Below, in pieces: positions 1 through 8,069 of a stretch of DNA of 64,000 nucleotides. This DNA is from Brevibacillus choshinensis (GTDB lineage: Bacteria > Bacillota > Bacilli > Brevibacillales > Brevibacillaceae): assembly GCF_001420695.1 (NCBI RefSeq), contig NZ_LJJB01000013.1, forward strand, positions 496,065 through 560,064, given 5' to 3'. Numbering within the stretch: the first letter of the stretch is position 1; each line of letters starts with the position of its first letter. The notes beneath the pieces are model-generated. The model saw nothing but the letters and a program-made list of their open reading frames with translations. It made no database searches and was not told the origin of the DNA. The translations under genes were made by a program, and so were the position numbers.

Positions 1-1
1 A

Positions 2-667
2 AAGCCTGTCATCACAGACCTCCCGTTGGCTGATTACGCTGTAGGCTTATACGCCTGTGAGCAAGTGTGTGCGGCCCTCGTCCAACGTTTTCGTACGGGT
101 CGTGGTGCTTACCTGGACATCGCCTCAGGGGATCTCTTGTCATCGTGGATGGGGTTGCACGCAATCTTGAGCACCAAAGACCACAGCTTGGCACGCAAAG
201 GGTTGCTCTCGTATCAAGTGTACGAAACCGCCGATGGCCAATATGTGGCACTCGCGGCGCTAGAGGAAAAGTTTTGGCACAATTTCTGTCGGGCAGTGGG
301 ACGCCAAGACTGGGAAATGCTTTATCAGGCTACCGTCGACGAGCAGGCCGAAGTGTACGAGGATTTAAAAACCCTTTTTTTATCCCGGACCCAATCGGAG
401 TGGAGTGAGCTGGGCATGGAAGTGGATTGCTGCCTCACTGCTGTAGAAGAAAAGGAAAATTGGGCGGAAAGTCTGTATGTGACAAGTCGAGAGATCGCTT
501 ACACCCTTCCATACCTGGAGAGAAAGGAAGCTTCGTCGCCCGGGCACCCATCACCCGCATGGTACACGGACCACACTCATGAATTACTGAAAAAGAAATT
601 ACATCTGACCGAAGCTGAGCTAGGTCGTCTGCAAAAGCACGGTGTCATTCCAGCCATCCCATCCTAG
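2..667 (+). CDS. CaiB/BaiF-type (class III) CoA-transferase, 5' end missing
   Basis: The reading frame is open from the first bases of the window, so the gene begins upstream; 221 C-terminal residues are visible. The visible part starts with KPVITDLPLADYAVGLYA and continues with a Gly-Arg-Gly turn and LDIASGDLLSSW, which is the pattern of family III CoA-transferases near their helical middle. These enzymes move CoA between carboxylic acids, for example carnitine, formyl/oxalate or alpha-methylacyl substrates; the substrate cannot be told here. The catalytic Asp lies in the missing N-terminal part. The stop is 19 bp before a crotonase-family gene, so both are probably in one acyl-CoA operon that starts outside the window. 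Confidence 0.88.
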   Translation, partial: KPVITDLPLADYAVGLYACEQVCAALVQRFRTGRGAYLDIASGDLLSSWMGLHAILSTKDHSLARKGLLSYQVYETADGQYVALAALEEKFWHNFCRAVGRQDWEMLYQATVDEQAEVYEDLKTLFLSRTQSEWSELGMEVDCCLTAVEEKENWAESLYVTSREIAYTLPYLERKEASSPGHPSPAWYTDHTHELLKKKLHLTEAELGRLQKHGVIPAIPS

Positions 668-686
668 AGAGGAGATTTACCTACCT

Positions 687-1460
687 ATGGAGCAAGCACA
701 AAAACCGCCCGTATGGACGGAATGCGTCGATGGGGTATGGACCATCACGTTGAATCGCCCGCAAGTCCTCAACGCAATGACGATCGAAATGTTTTATTTA
801 CTCAGAGACGCGATCGAGCAAGGGGCGAGAGAGGAACAGGCAGACGTCGTGCTGCTGAGAGGAGCAGGGGGCAATTTTTGCTCGGGAGCCGACTTAAGTG
901 TTCTCGGGGCCATGAGTGAGAAGGCGCAGGCAGATGAGGCACTGACAGTGATCAACGAGTTTTTAACCCGGCTGCATCACATGCCGAAGCCTGTCATTGC
1001 CATGGTAGAGGGTGCAGCTGTAGGAGCTGGGCTGAATTTGGCCTTGCACGCTGATTTCGTCATCGCCACGCATCATGCCGTCATTCAAGAGCCATTTGTA
1101 CATATCGGTCTTACTACTGATTTTGGCGGGACGTATCTGCTGCCTCGATTGGTCGGGATCGCTCAGGCAAAACGCTTGGCATTGCTCGGTGAAAAGCTAT
1201 CTGGGACAGAGGCGGAGCGAATTGGGCTGATCTATAAAGCAGTGGATGCTGAAGTGCTAACTGAAGAGGTGGAGAAGCTGATAGCATCTGTACGCCGTGT
1301 GCCCAAACAAGCATTTGCTGTGACCAAGGACGGCCTGACTCACGCGCAAGGCATGGATCTGGAACAGTCGCTGGCATGGGAGAAGGTACAGCAACCTGCC
1401 CTGATTTCTCATCCGGATTTTCTGGCGTTGATTCAGGCAAAACGGAAAAAGAATCAGTAA
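687..1460 (+). CDS. Crotonase-family enoyl-CoA hydratase/isomerase, PaaG-like
   Basis: This is a 257-residue acyl-CoA enzyme of the crotonase fold. The oxyanion-hole segments are visible as NFCSGADL and GAAVGAGLNLALHADF. The two catalytic glutamates of classical enoyl-CoA hydratase appear to be replaced: Asn stands in GAGLN where GGCE is usual, and Phe follows the Pro of QEPF where QPE is usual. The segment HIGLTTDFGGTYLLPRLVG instead places an Asp where PaaG isomerases carry theirs (PDSGG), so an isomerase-like or ring-opening role is as likely as hydration. ATG 687 was chosen because AGAGAGGAG lies just upstream; an in-frame start at 642 would overlap the CoA-transferase gene and has no such site. 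Confidence 0.85.
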   Translation: MEQAQKPPVWTECVDGVWTITLNRPQVLNAMTIEMFYLLRDAIEQGAREEQADVVLLRGAGGNFCSGADLSVLGAMSEKAQADEALTVINEFLTRLHHMPKPVIAMVEGAAVGAGLNLALHADFVIATHHAVIQEPFVHIGLTTDFGGTYLLPRLVGIAQAKRLALLGEKLSGTEAERIGLIYKAVDAEVLTEEVEKLIASVRRVPKQAFAVTKDGLTHAQGMDLEQSLAWEKVQQPALISHPDFLALIQAKRKKNQ

Positions 1461-1499
1461 AGCTCTACGCTGTTTTCCTTGCTTAGGGAAGATTATCCG

Positions 1500-1528
1500 T
1501 TGAGTGATAAAGGAATCTGTGGTAGAGT
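1500..1528 (+). promoter_or_regulatory. Sigma-A-type promoter of the 6S-like RNA
   Basis: TTGAGT at 1500-1505 and TAGAGT at 1523-1528 are separated by 17 bp. Transcription would start near 1535, a few bases before the closing helix of the structured RNA. Confidence 0.55.
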
Positions 1529-1535
1529 AGACGTA

Positions 1536-1732
1536 TCAAGATCCTGCGATGTACGTAAGGCCGTAAATGTTTCTAACCTTATACGTGTTTTTCGGGAGAC
1601 GGAATCTCGCGATGGAAGTCAGGCCCACCTCCTTTTAGGATGCATGGGAAGGCAGAAGTCCAGAAGGGTCACCCACCTGTGTGAGCGCAGGTTATAGAAA
1701 CATGAGGTCAACGGCAGAGCGGGGACTTGTTC
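1536..1732 (+). ncRNA. ssrS: 6S-like regulatory RNA
   Basis: This 397-bp gene-free region can fold into a long, bulged rod typical of 6S RNA, which binds the active site of housekeeping RNA polymerase. The ends pair over ten positions with one mismatch and two wobbles (1538-1547 with 1719-1728). GCCGT at 1560-1564 pairs with 1711-1715, ATGTTTCT at 1567-1574 pairs with 1696-1703, and AACC at 1575-1578 pairs with 1690-1693. A small hairpin (ACCTG/CAGGT) sits on the 3' side of the central region. Length near 195 nt, a promoter directly upstream and a terminator downstream all fit. The family call rests on architecture and remembered resemblance, not on a covariance-model score. Confidence 0.62.
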
Positions 1733-1780
1733 TGCAAATGAATCTAGCTCTCGGGCAAAAAATAGAATGCAAAACAAAAA

Positions 1781-1814
1781 ACCACTTGGAACATGATGTT
1801 CTAGGTGGTTTTTT
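1781..1814. terminator. Bidirectional rho-independent terminator
   Basis: CCACTTGGAAC and GTTCTAGGTGG form a hairpin with an A-run before it and a T-run after it. It can end the 6S-like RNA from the left and the Gln/Gly-rich gene from the right. Confidence 0.75.
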
Positions 1815-1857
1815 GTCGTGCAGGAAGTCAATTGAGGCAGCCCAATCATCGATAACG

Positions 1858-2370
1858 CTAATGGGTAGCTTTATTTTGCTTGCTGGAGCCTTGGCCTTGT
1901 TCTTGGCCACTTCCTCCATGGCGTTGACGCTGTCCTTGTCCCTGATCTTGACCGTTTTGTTGATCGCCTTGGTTCACGATCGTCAAGGTCTGCTGCAAGG
2001 ATTGGGAGTCCTGCGCGTCCTGCAAGATTTGATACATCTGCAAGAAGTTTGCTTTTTGTCCTTCGGGGATTCCTTTGATTCTTACCGTCATTTCTTGCGG
2101 TCCATTTTGTTGCTGTTGTTGTCCGCCACCACCGCCACCACCGTTACCTTCCTGACTGCTCGGTTGCTCGTCTAGGAAGCTCAGGAACATGGAATCGCTG
2201 TCTTGGCTATCCTGATTTTGATTTTGCTGGCCGTGGCCGCCTCCCTGAGATTGCTGTCCCTGCCCTTGTCCTTGCCCCTGTTGCCCACCTTGCTGTCCGC
2301 CGCCTTGTTGTTGATCGAACAAGACGCTGAATTCATTTAAGTCGGTCTGGATGATGCCGATGACGTTCAT
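1858..2370 (-). CDS. Gln/Gly-rich low-complexity protein of unknown function
   Basis: This 170-residue protein is dominated by Gln and Gly, with short runs such as QQGGGQQGGQQGQGQGQGQ and seven consecutive Gly. An ordered island lies around residues 93-135 (start MTVRIKGIPEGQ), and the N-terminus MNVIGIIQTDLNEFSV is also ordinary. No signal peptide or membrane segment is seen. GGAAGGGGG sits about 6-7 bases before ATG, so it is probably translated. The gene is followed by the shared terminator at 1781-1814 and preceded by a DUF2512 gene on the same strand. I do not recognise the family. The composition suggests a disordered, possibly self-associating or spore-surface protein; that is inference only. 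Confidence 0.65.
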   Translation of the reverse strand: MNVIGIIQTDLNEFSVLFDQQQGGGQQGGQQGQGQGQGQQSQGGGHGQQNQNQDSQDSDSMFLSFLDEQPSSQEGNGGGGGGGQQQQQNGPQEMTVRIKGIPEGQKANFLQMYQILQDAQDSQSLQQTLTIVNQGDQQNGQDQGQGQRQRHGGSGQEQGQGSSKQNKATH

Positions 2371-2402
2371 CCCGATCCCCCTTCCAAGAGTATACTGAGG
2401 CC

Positions 2403-2747
2403 TCAGCCCGGATGCTTAGAATGATGGACGCCGCGATGCTGTAAGTACGAATGGTAAAAGTACTCCGCAACGGCTATAACGAACGACGTGAGTAATATGC
2501 CCGATAGCTGATAGGGTTGGGCAAAAACGTAGCTGCTTATCCAAAATAAGGCGAAAACCATGATGAAGTCAGCAGTTGTTGCAAACGTATTGTTCGTTCG
2601 AGGCAGGATGATGGCATCACCGACAGCATAACTGATTAAACTGACTACGATGCTGGTCAAGACTGCGAACGTCAGTGACGTTCCCGACCACCAAAGCCCT
2701 GGAATACCAATGATTCCGTTTACCAAGAGCTTGATCAAGATGTTCAA
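2403..2747 (-). CDS. DUF2512 (YndM-like) membrane protein
   Basis: The product is about 114 residues with four likely membrane helices (for example GLWWSGTSLTFAVLTSIVV and FIMVFALFWISSYVF) and a His-rich tail, YHSYLQHRGVHHSKH. The pattern matches the DUF2512/YndM family of small Bacillales membrane proteins, whose role is unknown. An upstream in-frame ATG at 2768 would encode MKGGVRS, but those codons are themselves the ribosome binding site AAAGGAGGTG, so TTG at 2747 is the better start. Confidence 0.8.
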   Translation of the reverse strand: MNILIKLLVNGIIGIPGLWWSGTSLTFAVLTSIVVSLISYAVGDAIILPRTNNTFATTADFIMVFALFWISSYVFAQPYQLSGILLTSFVIAVAEYFYHSYLQHRGVHHSKHPG

Positions 2748-2796
2748 AGAACGAACACCTCCTTTCATGCTCTTAGTATGAACTTACCTCCCTTCG

Positions 2797-4527
2797 CTAT
2801 GCGCCCTGGGAGGCGTTCGTTTTTAACTGACGGATCAGTGTGGCATCAGGTGTGACGTACAGGGTGCGCTGTTGTTCGTAGATCACGTAGCCAGGTTTGG
2901 CACCGCTCGGTTTTTTTACGTTCTTAATGAGGGTGAAGTCTACAGGCACTTGGCTTCCTTGCTGGGCACGGCTGAAGTATGCCGCCAGATTCGCTGCTTC
3001 CGCTAACGTTTGCTCGGAGAAATCACGAGCGCGTATGACGACGTGAGAGCCAGGAATGTCCTTGGTATGCAACCAGGTCTCAAAAGGAGCAGCCAGCTTG
3101 TTCGTCAAGTATTCATTTTGCTTGTTGTTTTTCCCTACCAAAATATCCGTGCCGTCAGAGGATTTGTAAGCCTCCAATTCAGGGCGGGCATCTTTTTTCT
3201 TGCGAGGCCCGCGTTTTTTGCGATCGCGGACGTAGCCTTGCTCTACCAGTTCTTCACGAATTTCTTCGGCATCCTTTAATGTCGCATGGGCTAATTGGAC
3301 GAGTAATCCATCCAGGTACAGGATTTCTGTCTTTGCCTGTTCGATTTGCTCGCCTACGACCTGCATACTATTTTTCGCTTTGTTATAACGCTTATAGTAC
3401 GTCTGCAGATTCTCAGAGGGAGTCTTGAGCGGATCGAGCGGAATGGTGATAGTCCCTCCGGCTTCATCGTACCAATTCACGGTGACGAGCTCTTTGTCGC
3501 CTCTCTTCATTTGATGCATATTTGCTGTGATGAGCTCCCCGTAGAGACGGAAGAGGTCCGCGTCCTTGGCATCCTGCAGCGTAGCTTCCAGCTTTTCGAT
3601 TTTTTTCTCGTTCTTGTTTCTTTCCCCTGTGACAAAGCGAATCAGGTCATGTGCACGCTGTTTTACGGTGTCGCGCAGAGCCTTTCCTTCGTAGAACGTC
3701 TGCAGACACAGCTGAACGGAGGGAAAAGGTGTCGATGAAGCGGCGTCCGTGAGATGGGTCAGCTCGACAACATGAAAATTTGCCTTGTCGTTGGCTTCTA
3801 CGATGACCGGAGAGTACTGATGTTGCTGGATGTCGCTCATGATCCCGGAGAATGCCTTCCAGAGCGTCTCGCGGTTCACGAGACCTGCACGATAGACGAT
3901 CTCTTTTGCGAGTAGCGGGCTAATCCCGGTAAAGGCATCCACGATTTGCTTGTCCAATCTTCCGCTGTTCCAATCGATGGTAGAAAGAAAAGGTTGATCA
4001 GTAACGGTCAGCGGGTCCTGTTTATCCTGGCTTGGAGGAGAGACGTAGCTCTTCCCAGGCATGACTTGGCGGTGTTGGCTGATCGCCATCGTGACATGCA
4101 ACGCACTATCGAGGATGGTTCCTGACTCTGGCTCGATGAGTATGATATTGCTGTGCTTGCCCATGATTTCCATGATGATGCGTCTGGAAACGGTATCTCC
4201 CAGTTCATCACGGGTACGAACGTCGATGTGAATAATACGTTCCATGCCAACTTGCTGGATCGACTCAATCGTTCCACCCTCACAATGTTTGCGCAAAAGC
4301 ATGCAAAACATCGGGGCTTCCAGCGGATTGGTAAACTCCTCCGTCGTGGTGTGAATCCGCGGATAGGTCGGATTGGCAGAGAGGAGTAACTTGGCGTTTT
4401 CTCCTTGTGTCCGCACTTGCATGACGATATCCGTATGATGGGGCTGATGAATCTTGGAAATGCGTCCGCCCACTAGTTTATGTAACTCCCGTACGACAGC
4501 ACGGGTAACTACGCCGTCAAAAGCCAC
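2797..4527 (-). CDS. rqcH: Rqc2/NFACT-family protein RqcH
   Basis: RqcH binds 50S subunits blocked with peptidyl-tRNA and adds C-terminal alanine tails that mark the stalled chain for degradation. The 576-residue protein has the family layout: an NFACT-N domain from the start (MAFDGVVTRAVVREL, then EIMGKHSNIILIE near residue 125), a long coiled-coil centre (about 290-430, ending in a basic RKKRGPRKKK stretch), and the NFACT-R domain (GSHVVIRARDF) near residue 495. Translation begins at GTG with GAGGTGAG upstream. It is divergent from yicC. Older annotations call this family fibronectin-binding protein FbpA/YloA. Confidence 0.93.
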   Translation of the reverse strand: MAFDGVVTRAVVRELHKLVGGRISKIHQPHHTDIVMQVRTQGENAKLLLSANPTYPRIHTTTEEFTNPLEAPMFCMLLRKHCEGGTIESIQQVGMERIIHIDVRTRDELGDTVSRRIIMEIMGKHSNIILIEPESGTILDSALHVTMAISQHRQVMPGKSYVSPPSQDKQDPLTVTDQPFLSTIDWNSGRLDKQIVDAFTGISPLLAKEIVYRAGLVNRETLWKAFSGIMSDIQQHQYSPVIVEANDKANFHVVELTHLTDAASSTPFPSVQLCLQTFYEGKALRDTVKQRAHDLIRFVTGERNKNEKKIEKLEATLQDAKDADLFRLYGELITANMHQMKRGDKELVTVNWYDEAGGTITIPLDPLKTPSENLQTYYKRYNKAKNSMQVVGEQIEQAKTEILYLDGLLVQLAHATLKDAEEIREELVEQGYVRDRKKRGPRKKKDARPELEAYKSSDGTDILVGKNNKQNEYLTNKLAAPFETWLHTKDIPGSHVVIRARDFSEQTLAEAANLAAYFSRAQQGSQVPVDFTLIKNVKKPSGAKPGYVIYEQQRTLYVTPDATLIRQLKTNASQGA

Positions 4528-4643
4528 AATTGCTCACCTCAATCAAAGAAAAATACAAAAAGATAGGCGTGCTTACAGATTAGCTGCCAGTCACAGTGTA
4601 GCATAAAGGCAACCAAGGAGGAACTTTGGAGTCTTGTCCGGCT

Positions 4644-4683
4644 TCGGTTGACACTGCCAACTCAACTCGGTTGACACTGCCAA
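4644..4683 (+). repeat. Two perfect 17-bp direct repeats carrying a -35 box
   Basis: TCGGTTGACACTGCCAA occurs at 4644-4660 and again at 4667-4683, 23 bp apart start to start. Each copy contains a consensus -35 hexamer TTGACA, but only the second is correctly placed for the -10 box at 4695. Confidence 0.9.
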
Positions 4684-4700
4684 GAGTTGTCTCCTATAAT
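4671..4700 (+). promoter_or_regulatory. Strong sigma-A promoter of the yicC-remA-gmk operon
   Basis: TTGACA at 4671-4676 and TATAAT at 4695-4700 both match consensus, with an 18-bp spacer. It probably drives yicC, remA, gmk and rpoZ. Confidence 0.85.
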
Positions 4701-4736
4701 TAATTAATTGATTTTACGTCTGTGGAAGTGAAAACG

Positions 4737-5624
4737 ATGGTTCGAAGTATGACAGGGTATGGACGAAAAGACGACATAAGAGGCTCTTTACGGTTGACGG
4801 TGGAGCTTCGTGCTGTCAATCACCGGTTTCAAGAGATACTGGTGCGGTTGCCCAAGAATTGGAGCATGCTTGAGGATCAAATCCGCAAGCAAGTCGCGAT
4901 GTATGTACGACGCGGGCGTGTGGATGTGACGATTTCCTTGGAAGGAAGCGCAACGATCTCATCCAACGTAGCCATTGATTGGAGTATAGCCGAACAATTC
5001 CTGCAGCTGTCGCGCGAGATGGACCAGCGCTTTTCACTGGAGACGCCATTGACCGCTAAGGATTTGTTGCTTTTCCCTGGCGTGATACATACCAACGAAA
5101 CAGAGGAAGTAGATCGTGAGGAAGTAGCAACATGGCTGCTTGACGTGGTCAATACTGCGGCGGAAGATCTGCTTTCCATGAAAATGGTCGAGGGTGAAGG
5201 GCTCCAAGCTGATTTGATCCATCGGCTGCTTTCGGTCCAAACTTGGCTGGAGGAAGTCCGTCTCTTGGCACCTTCTGGCACACAGGAGTATCACAATCGA
5301 CTTCATCAACGTCTGAGCGAATGGGCAGCGCAAGCCCCGTTCGAATTGGATCAGCAGCGATTGGTGCAAGAAGTCGTTTTCTTTGCAGAGAAAAGTGACA
5401 TCAGTGAAGAAATCACGCGGCTTACGAGTCACTGCCACCAGTTCAGCCAACAGCTTGAAAAAGAAGAAGCGGTAGGGCGCAAGCTGGATTTTCTGTTGCA
5501 GGAAATGAACCGAGAGGCTAACACGATCGCTTCGAAGGCCAATCATTTGCGCATCCAGCATCTGGCGGTCGAGATCAAGACCGAGCTGGAAAAGATGAGA
5601 GAGCAAGTGCAGAATGTTGAGTAG
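4737..5624 (+). CDS. yicC: YicC/YloC family endoribonuclease
   Basis: YicC-family proteins are stress-related endoribonucleases that take part in small-RNA and mRNA turnover. The 295-residue product opens with the family signature MVRSMTGYGR and ends with the conserved GRKLDFLLQEMNREANTIASKA block typical of the C-terminal DUF1732 part. ATG 4737 was preferred over GTG 4722 because family members begin directly at M[IV]RSMTGYG. It is the first gene after the strong promoter and leads an operon with remA, gmk and rpoZ, the same order as in B. subtilis. Confidence 0.92.
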   Translation: MVRSMTGYGRKDDIRGSLRLTVELRAVNHRFQEILVRLPKNWSMLEDQIRKQVAMYVRRGRVDVTISLEGSATISSNVAIDWSIAEQFLQLSREMDQRFSLETPLTAKDLLLFPGVIHTNETEEVDREEVATWLLDVVNTAAEDLLSMKMVEGEGLQADLIHRLLSVQTWLEEVRLLAPSGTQEYHNRLHQRLSEWAAQAPFELDQQRLVQEVVFFAEKSDISEEITRLTSHCHQFSQQLEKEEAVGRKLDFLLQEMNREANTIASKANHLRIQHLAVEIKTELEKMREQVQNVE

Positions 5625-5648
5625 GATGAAAGGATGGGCTGGGCCGTC

Positions 5649-5909
5649 ATGGCAATCAAGCTAATCAATATTGGATTTGGGAACATTGTAAATGCAAACC
5701 GCATTATTTCTATCGTAAGTCCAGAGTCTGCTCCGATCAAACGGATCATTCAGGAAGCGCGTGACCGCAATATGCTCGTCGACGCTACCTATGGCAGAAG
5801 GACACGTGCGGTCATTATTACAGACAGCGATCACGTGATTTTGTCGGCAGTCCAACCGGAGACGGTAGCACAGCGACTGACGACCAAAGATGACGAATCG
5901 GACGAATAA
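5649..5909 (+). CDS. remA: RemA biofilm matrix regulator (DUF370)
   Basis: RemA is a small DNA-binding protein that activates extracellular-matrix and osmoprotection operons in B. subtilis. The 86-residue sequence closely follows it: [44 protein letters not shown] and [12 protein letters not shown] 5649 matches the family start; an ATG 15 bp earlier is possible. The gene lies between yicC and gmk as in Bacillus. Confidence 0.95.
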   Translation: MAIKLINIGFGNIVNANRIISIVSPESAPIKRIIQEARDRNMLVDATYGRRTRAVIITDSDHVILSAVQPETVAQRLTTKDDESDE

Positions 5910-5924
5910 AGTAGGAGTGGAATC

Positions 5925-6545
5925 ATGACCATGGTTGATCGCGGTCTCCTTTTGATTCTCTCTGGACCTGCGGGAGTAGGGAAAGGGACGGTGTGCAAAG
6001 CGCTTCGGGAACGAATGCCTGAGATCATTTACTCCGTTTCTGCTACCACTCGTGCTCCGCGCCCAGGAGAAGTAGATGGAGTTAATTACTTTTTTAAATC
6101 CAAAGAAGAGTTTCATCAGATGATCGAGCAAGACGATCTGCTGGAATGGGCGGAATACGTAGGGAATTTTTATGGGACCCCAAGGCAGTTTGTGGATGAA
6201 ATGCTTTCTGCGGGAAAAGATGTTATTCTGGAGATTGAAGTTCAGGGCGCTCTTCAGGTGAAAGAACGCTTTCCTCAGGGAACGTTTTTGTTCCTGGCTC
6301 CCCCTGATCTGAATGAACTAGAGAACCGGATTATCGGGCGAGGTACCGAGACAGAAGAAGTCATTCGCAAACGGATGGAAGTTGCCCGTGCGGAAATCGA
6401 GCTGATGGATCACTACGATTATGTTGTCGTCAACGACGTCATCGAATCGGCATGTGATCGAATTCAGGCGATCATAACGGCTGAGCATCTGAAAAAAGAG
6501 CGTCAGGTTCACAAGTATCGCAAATGGTTAAAGGAGGTCGAATAA
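5925..6545 (+). CDS. gmk: Guanylate kinase
   Basis: It phosphorylates GMP to GDP using ATP, in guanine nucleotide synthesis. The P-loop is GPAGVGKGT near residue 14, followed by the guanylate-binding segment [19 protein letters not shown] and the lid. The 206-residue length is normal. AGGAGTGGAATC precedes ATG. It is followed after 3 bp by rpoZ, as in most Bacillota. Confidence 0.97.
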   Translation: MTMVDRGLLLILSGPAGVGKGTVCKALRERMPEIIYSVSATTRAPRPGEVDGVNYFFKSKEEFHQMIEQDDLLEWAEYVGNFYGTPRQFVDEMLSAGKDVILEIEVQGALQVKERFPQGTFLFLAPPDLNELENRIIGRGTETEEVIRKRMEVARAEIELMDHYDYVVVNDVIESACDRIQAIITAEHLKKERQVHKYRKWLKEVE

Positions 6546-6548
6546 TTC

Positions 6549-6755
6549 ATGTTGTACCCATCCATTGATGAGTTGACCGAAAAGGCAGAAAGCAAATACA
6601 TCCTCGTAACGGTGGCGTCCAAACGGGCACGTCAGCTTCGAGAAAACAGCGAGCTGCAAGTAGTAAGACCGAAATCCAAAAAGTTTGTAGGGCAGGCTCT
6701 CGAAGAATTTATCTCCGACGAGCTGGTTCACGAATTTCTGGACGGACGCAAATAA
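6549..6755 (+). CDS. rpoZ: DNA-directed RNA polymerase omega subunit
   Basis: The omega subunit helps assemble and stabilise RNA polymerase. The 68-residue protein begins [17 protein letters not shown] and contains the conserved [12 protein letters not shown] helix that packs on the beta-prime subunit. It follows gmk directly, and a terminator hairpin lies just downstream. Confidence 0.96.
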   Translation: MLYPSIDELTEKAESKYILVTVASKRARQLRENSELQVVRPKSKKFVGQALEEFISDELVHEFLDGRK

Positions 6756-6771
6756 GGATGACACCATTAAA

Positions 6772-6797
6772 AACAACCTCATGCAGGTTGTTTTTTT
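6772..6797 (+). terminator. Rho-independent terminator after rpoZ
   Basis: ACAACCT and AGGTTGT enclose a five-base loop and are followed by seven T. It lies between rpoZ and coaBC and may attenuate read-through into coaBC. Confidence 0.8.
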
Positions 6798-6824
6798 CGG
6801 ATAGGGAAGAGAGGAGAGAAGCGG

Positions 6825-8069
6825 ATGCATTCGCTCGCAGGAAAACGAATCGTGTTAGGCGTTTCAGGAGGTATCGCAGCTTATAAGGCTGCGGCGCTCA
6901 CGAGCAAGCTGACGCAGGCTGGTGCCATCGTAAACGTTGTAATGACAGACAACGCGCTCCAGTTTGTGCAGCCAGCGACATTTCAAGCTCTGTCTCATCA
7001 ACCGGTACATACCAATACGTTTCAGGAGCCAGATCCTCATGTCATCAGCCACATTGATTTGGCGGACAAGGCTGATCTGGTGCTTGTCGCGCCTGCTACG
7101 GCAAACATCATTGGGAAAATGGCAAACGGAATCGCCGACGATATGCTGACGACGACGTTACTCGCGACGAAAGCGCCCGTCATGGTGGCTCCTGCGATGA
7201 ATGTCAACATGTACGACCATCCAGCAGTTAGAGCGAATATGGAAAGGCTGGCGGAGTACGGTTATCGCTTTGTGGAGCCTGGCGTCGGGCTACTGGCATG
7301 TGGCTGGATTGGTAAAGGCCGACTGGCGGAACCAGAAGAAATCGTGGAGGCGGTTGCTTCATTTTTTGCCGAACAGCAAGCGGCAAAGTCACGCACGCAA
7401 GATTTGCAAGGGAAACGTGTGCTTGTTACAGCGGGACCGACTCGCGAAAAAATCGACCCGGTTCGCTATATCACCAACCATGCATCGGGAAAGATGGGCT
7501 ACGCCATCGCGGAAGCGGCGAGAGATCGTGGGGCCAAAGTCGTACTTGTGAGCGGACCTACTGCTTTGGCTCGTCCGACTGGCATTCAATTTTTGGCAGT
7601 CGAGTCGGTACAGGAAATGTTTGACGCTGTGATGGAGCACTTGCCTGACAGCGATATTGTAGTGAAGTCTGCGGCGGTATCCGACTACCGTCCGAAAACG
7701 GTGCAAGAACATAAAATGAAAAAAGGCGATGGACCGCTGATTCTGGAATTGGATAAGGCGCCGGATATTCTGAGGACGATCGGGGAGAGAAAAACAAAAC
7801 AGTTTGTGGTCGGTTTTGCTGCTGAGACGCAGGACGTGCTCCAGCATGCACAATCCAAGCTGGAGAGAAAAAATCTCGACATGATCGTGGCAAATAACGT
7901 GCTGACAGAAGGCGCGGGCATGGGTAGTGACACCAACATCGTCACGCTGCTCACACGGGCCGGAGAACAAGTGGAGTTGGATAAATTGAGTAAGCGTGAT
8001 GTTGCCGATAAGCTGTTTGATGCGGTACTACTGCAGCTGTCCAAGCGCCCGCTGTGCGAGCTGTCATGA
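6825..8069 (+). CDS. coaBC: Bifunctional phosphopantothenoylcysteine decarboxylase / phosphopantothenate-cysteine ligase
   Basis: CoaBC carries out two steps of coenzyme A synthesis: CTP-dependent ligation of cysteine to phosphopantothenate, then FMN-dependent decarboxylation. The N-terminal CoaC flavoprotein domain shows VLGVSGGIAAYKA and the PAMNVNMYDHPAV motif; the CoaB domain starts near residue 193 with VLVTAGPTREKIDPVRYITN. The 414-residue length is usual. GAGAGGAGAG precedes ATG. Its stop overlaps the priA start by four bases (ATGA). Confidence 0.96.
   Translation: MHSLAGKRIVLGVSGGIAAYKAAALTSKLTQAGAIVNVVMTDNALQFVQPATFQALSHQPVHTNTFQEPDPHVISHIDLADKADLVLVAPATANIIGKMANGIADDMLTTTLLATKAPVMVAPAMNVNMYDHPAVRANMERLAEYGYRFVEPGVGLLACGWIGKGRLAEPEEIVEAVASFFAEQQAAKSRTQDLQGKRVLVTAGPTREKIDPVRYITNHASGKMGYAIAEAARDRGAKVVLVSGPTALARPTGIQFLAVESVQEMFDAVMEHLPDSDIVVKSAAVSDYRPKTVQEHKMKKGDGPLILELDKAPDILRTIGERKTKQFVVGFAAETQDVLQHAQSKLERKNLDMIVANNVLTEGAGMGSDTNIVTLLTRAGEQVELDKLSKRDVADKLFDAVLLQLSKRPLCELS

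Noticed and set aside
1479-1697. Open frame of 72 codons on the plus strand
   Set aside because: It lies wholly within the 6S-like RNA fold, has no ribosome binding site and no protein-like pattern.
1681-2175. Plus-strand frame with hydrophobic runs opposite the Gln/Gly-rich gene
   Set aside because: It is the reverse complement of CAG/GGC repeats, which naturally gives Leu-rich frames; the minus-strand gene has the ribosome binding site.
2100-2340. Repetitive DNA that might be a CRISPR or tandem array
   Set aside because: The repetition is codon-level Gln/Gly coding, without regular repeat-spacer units.
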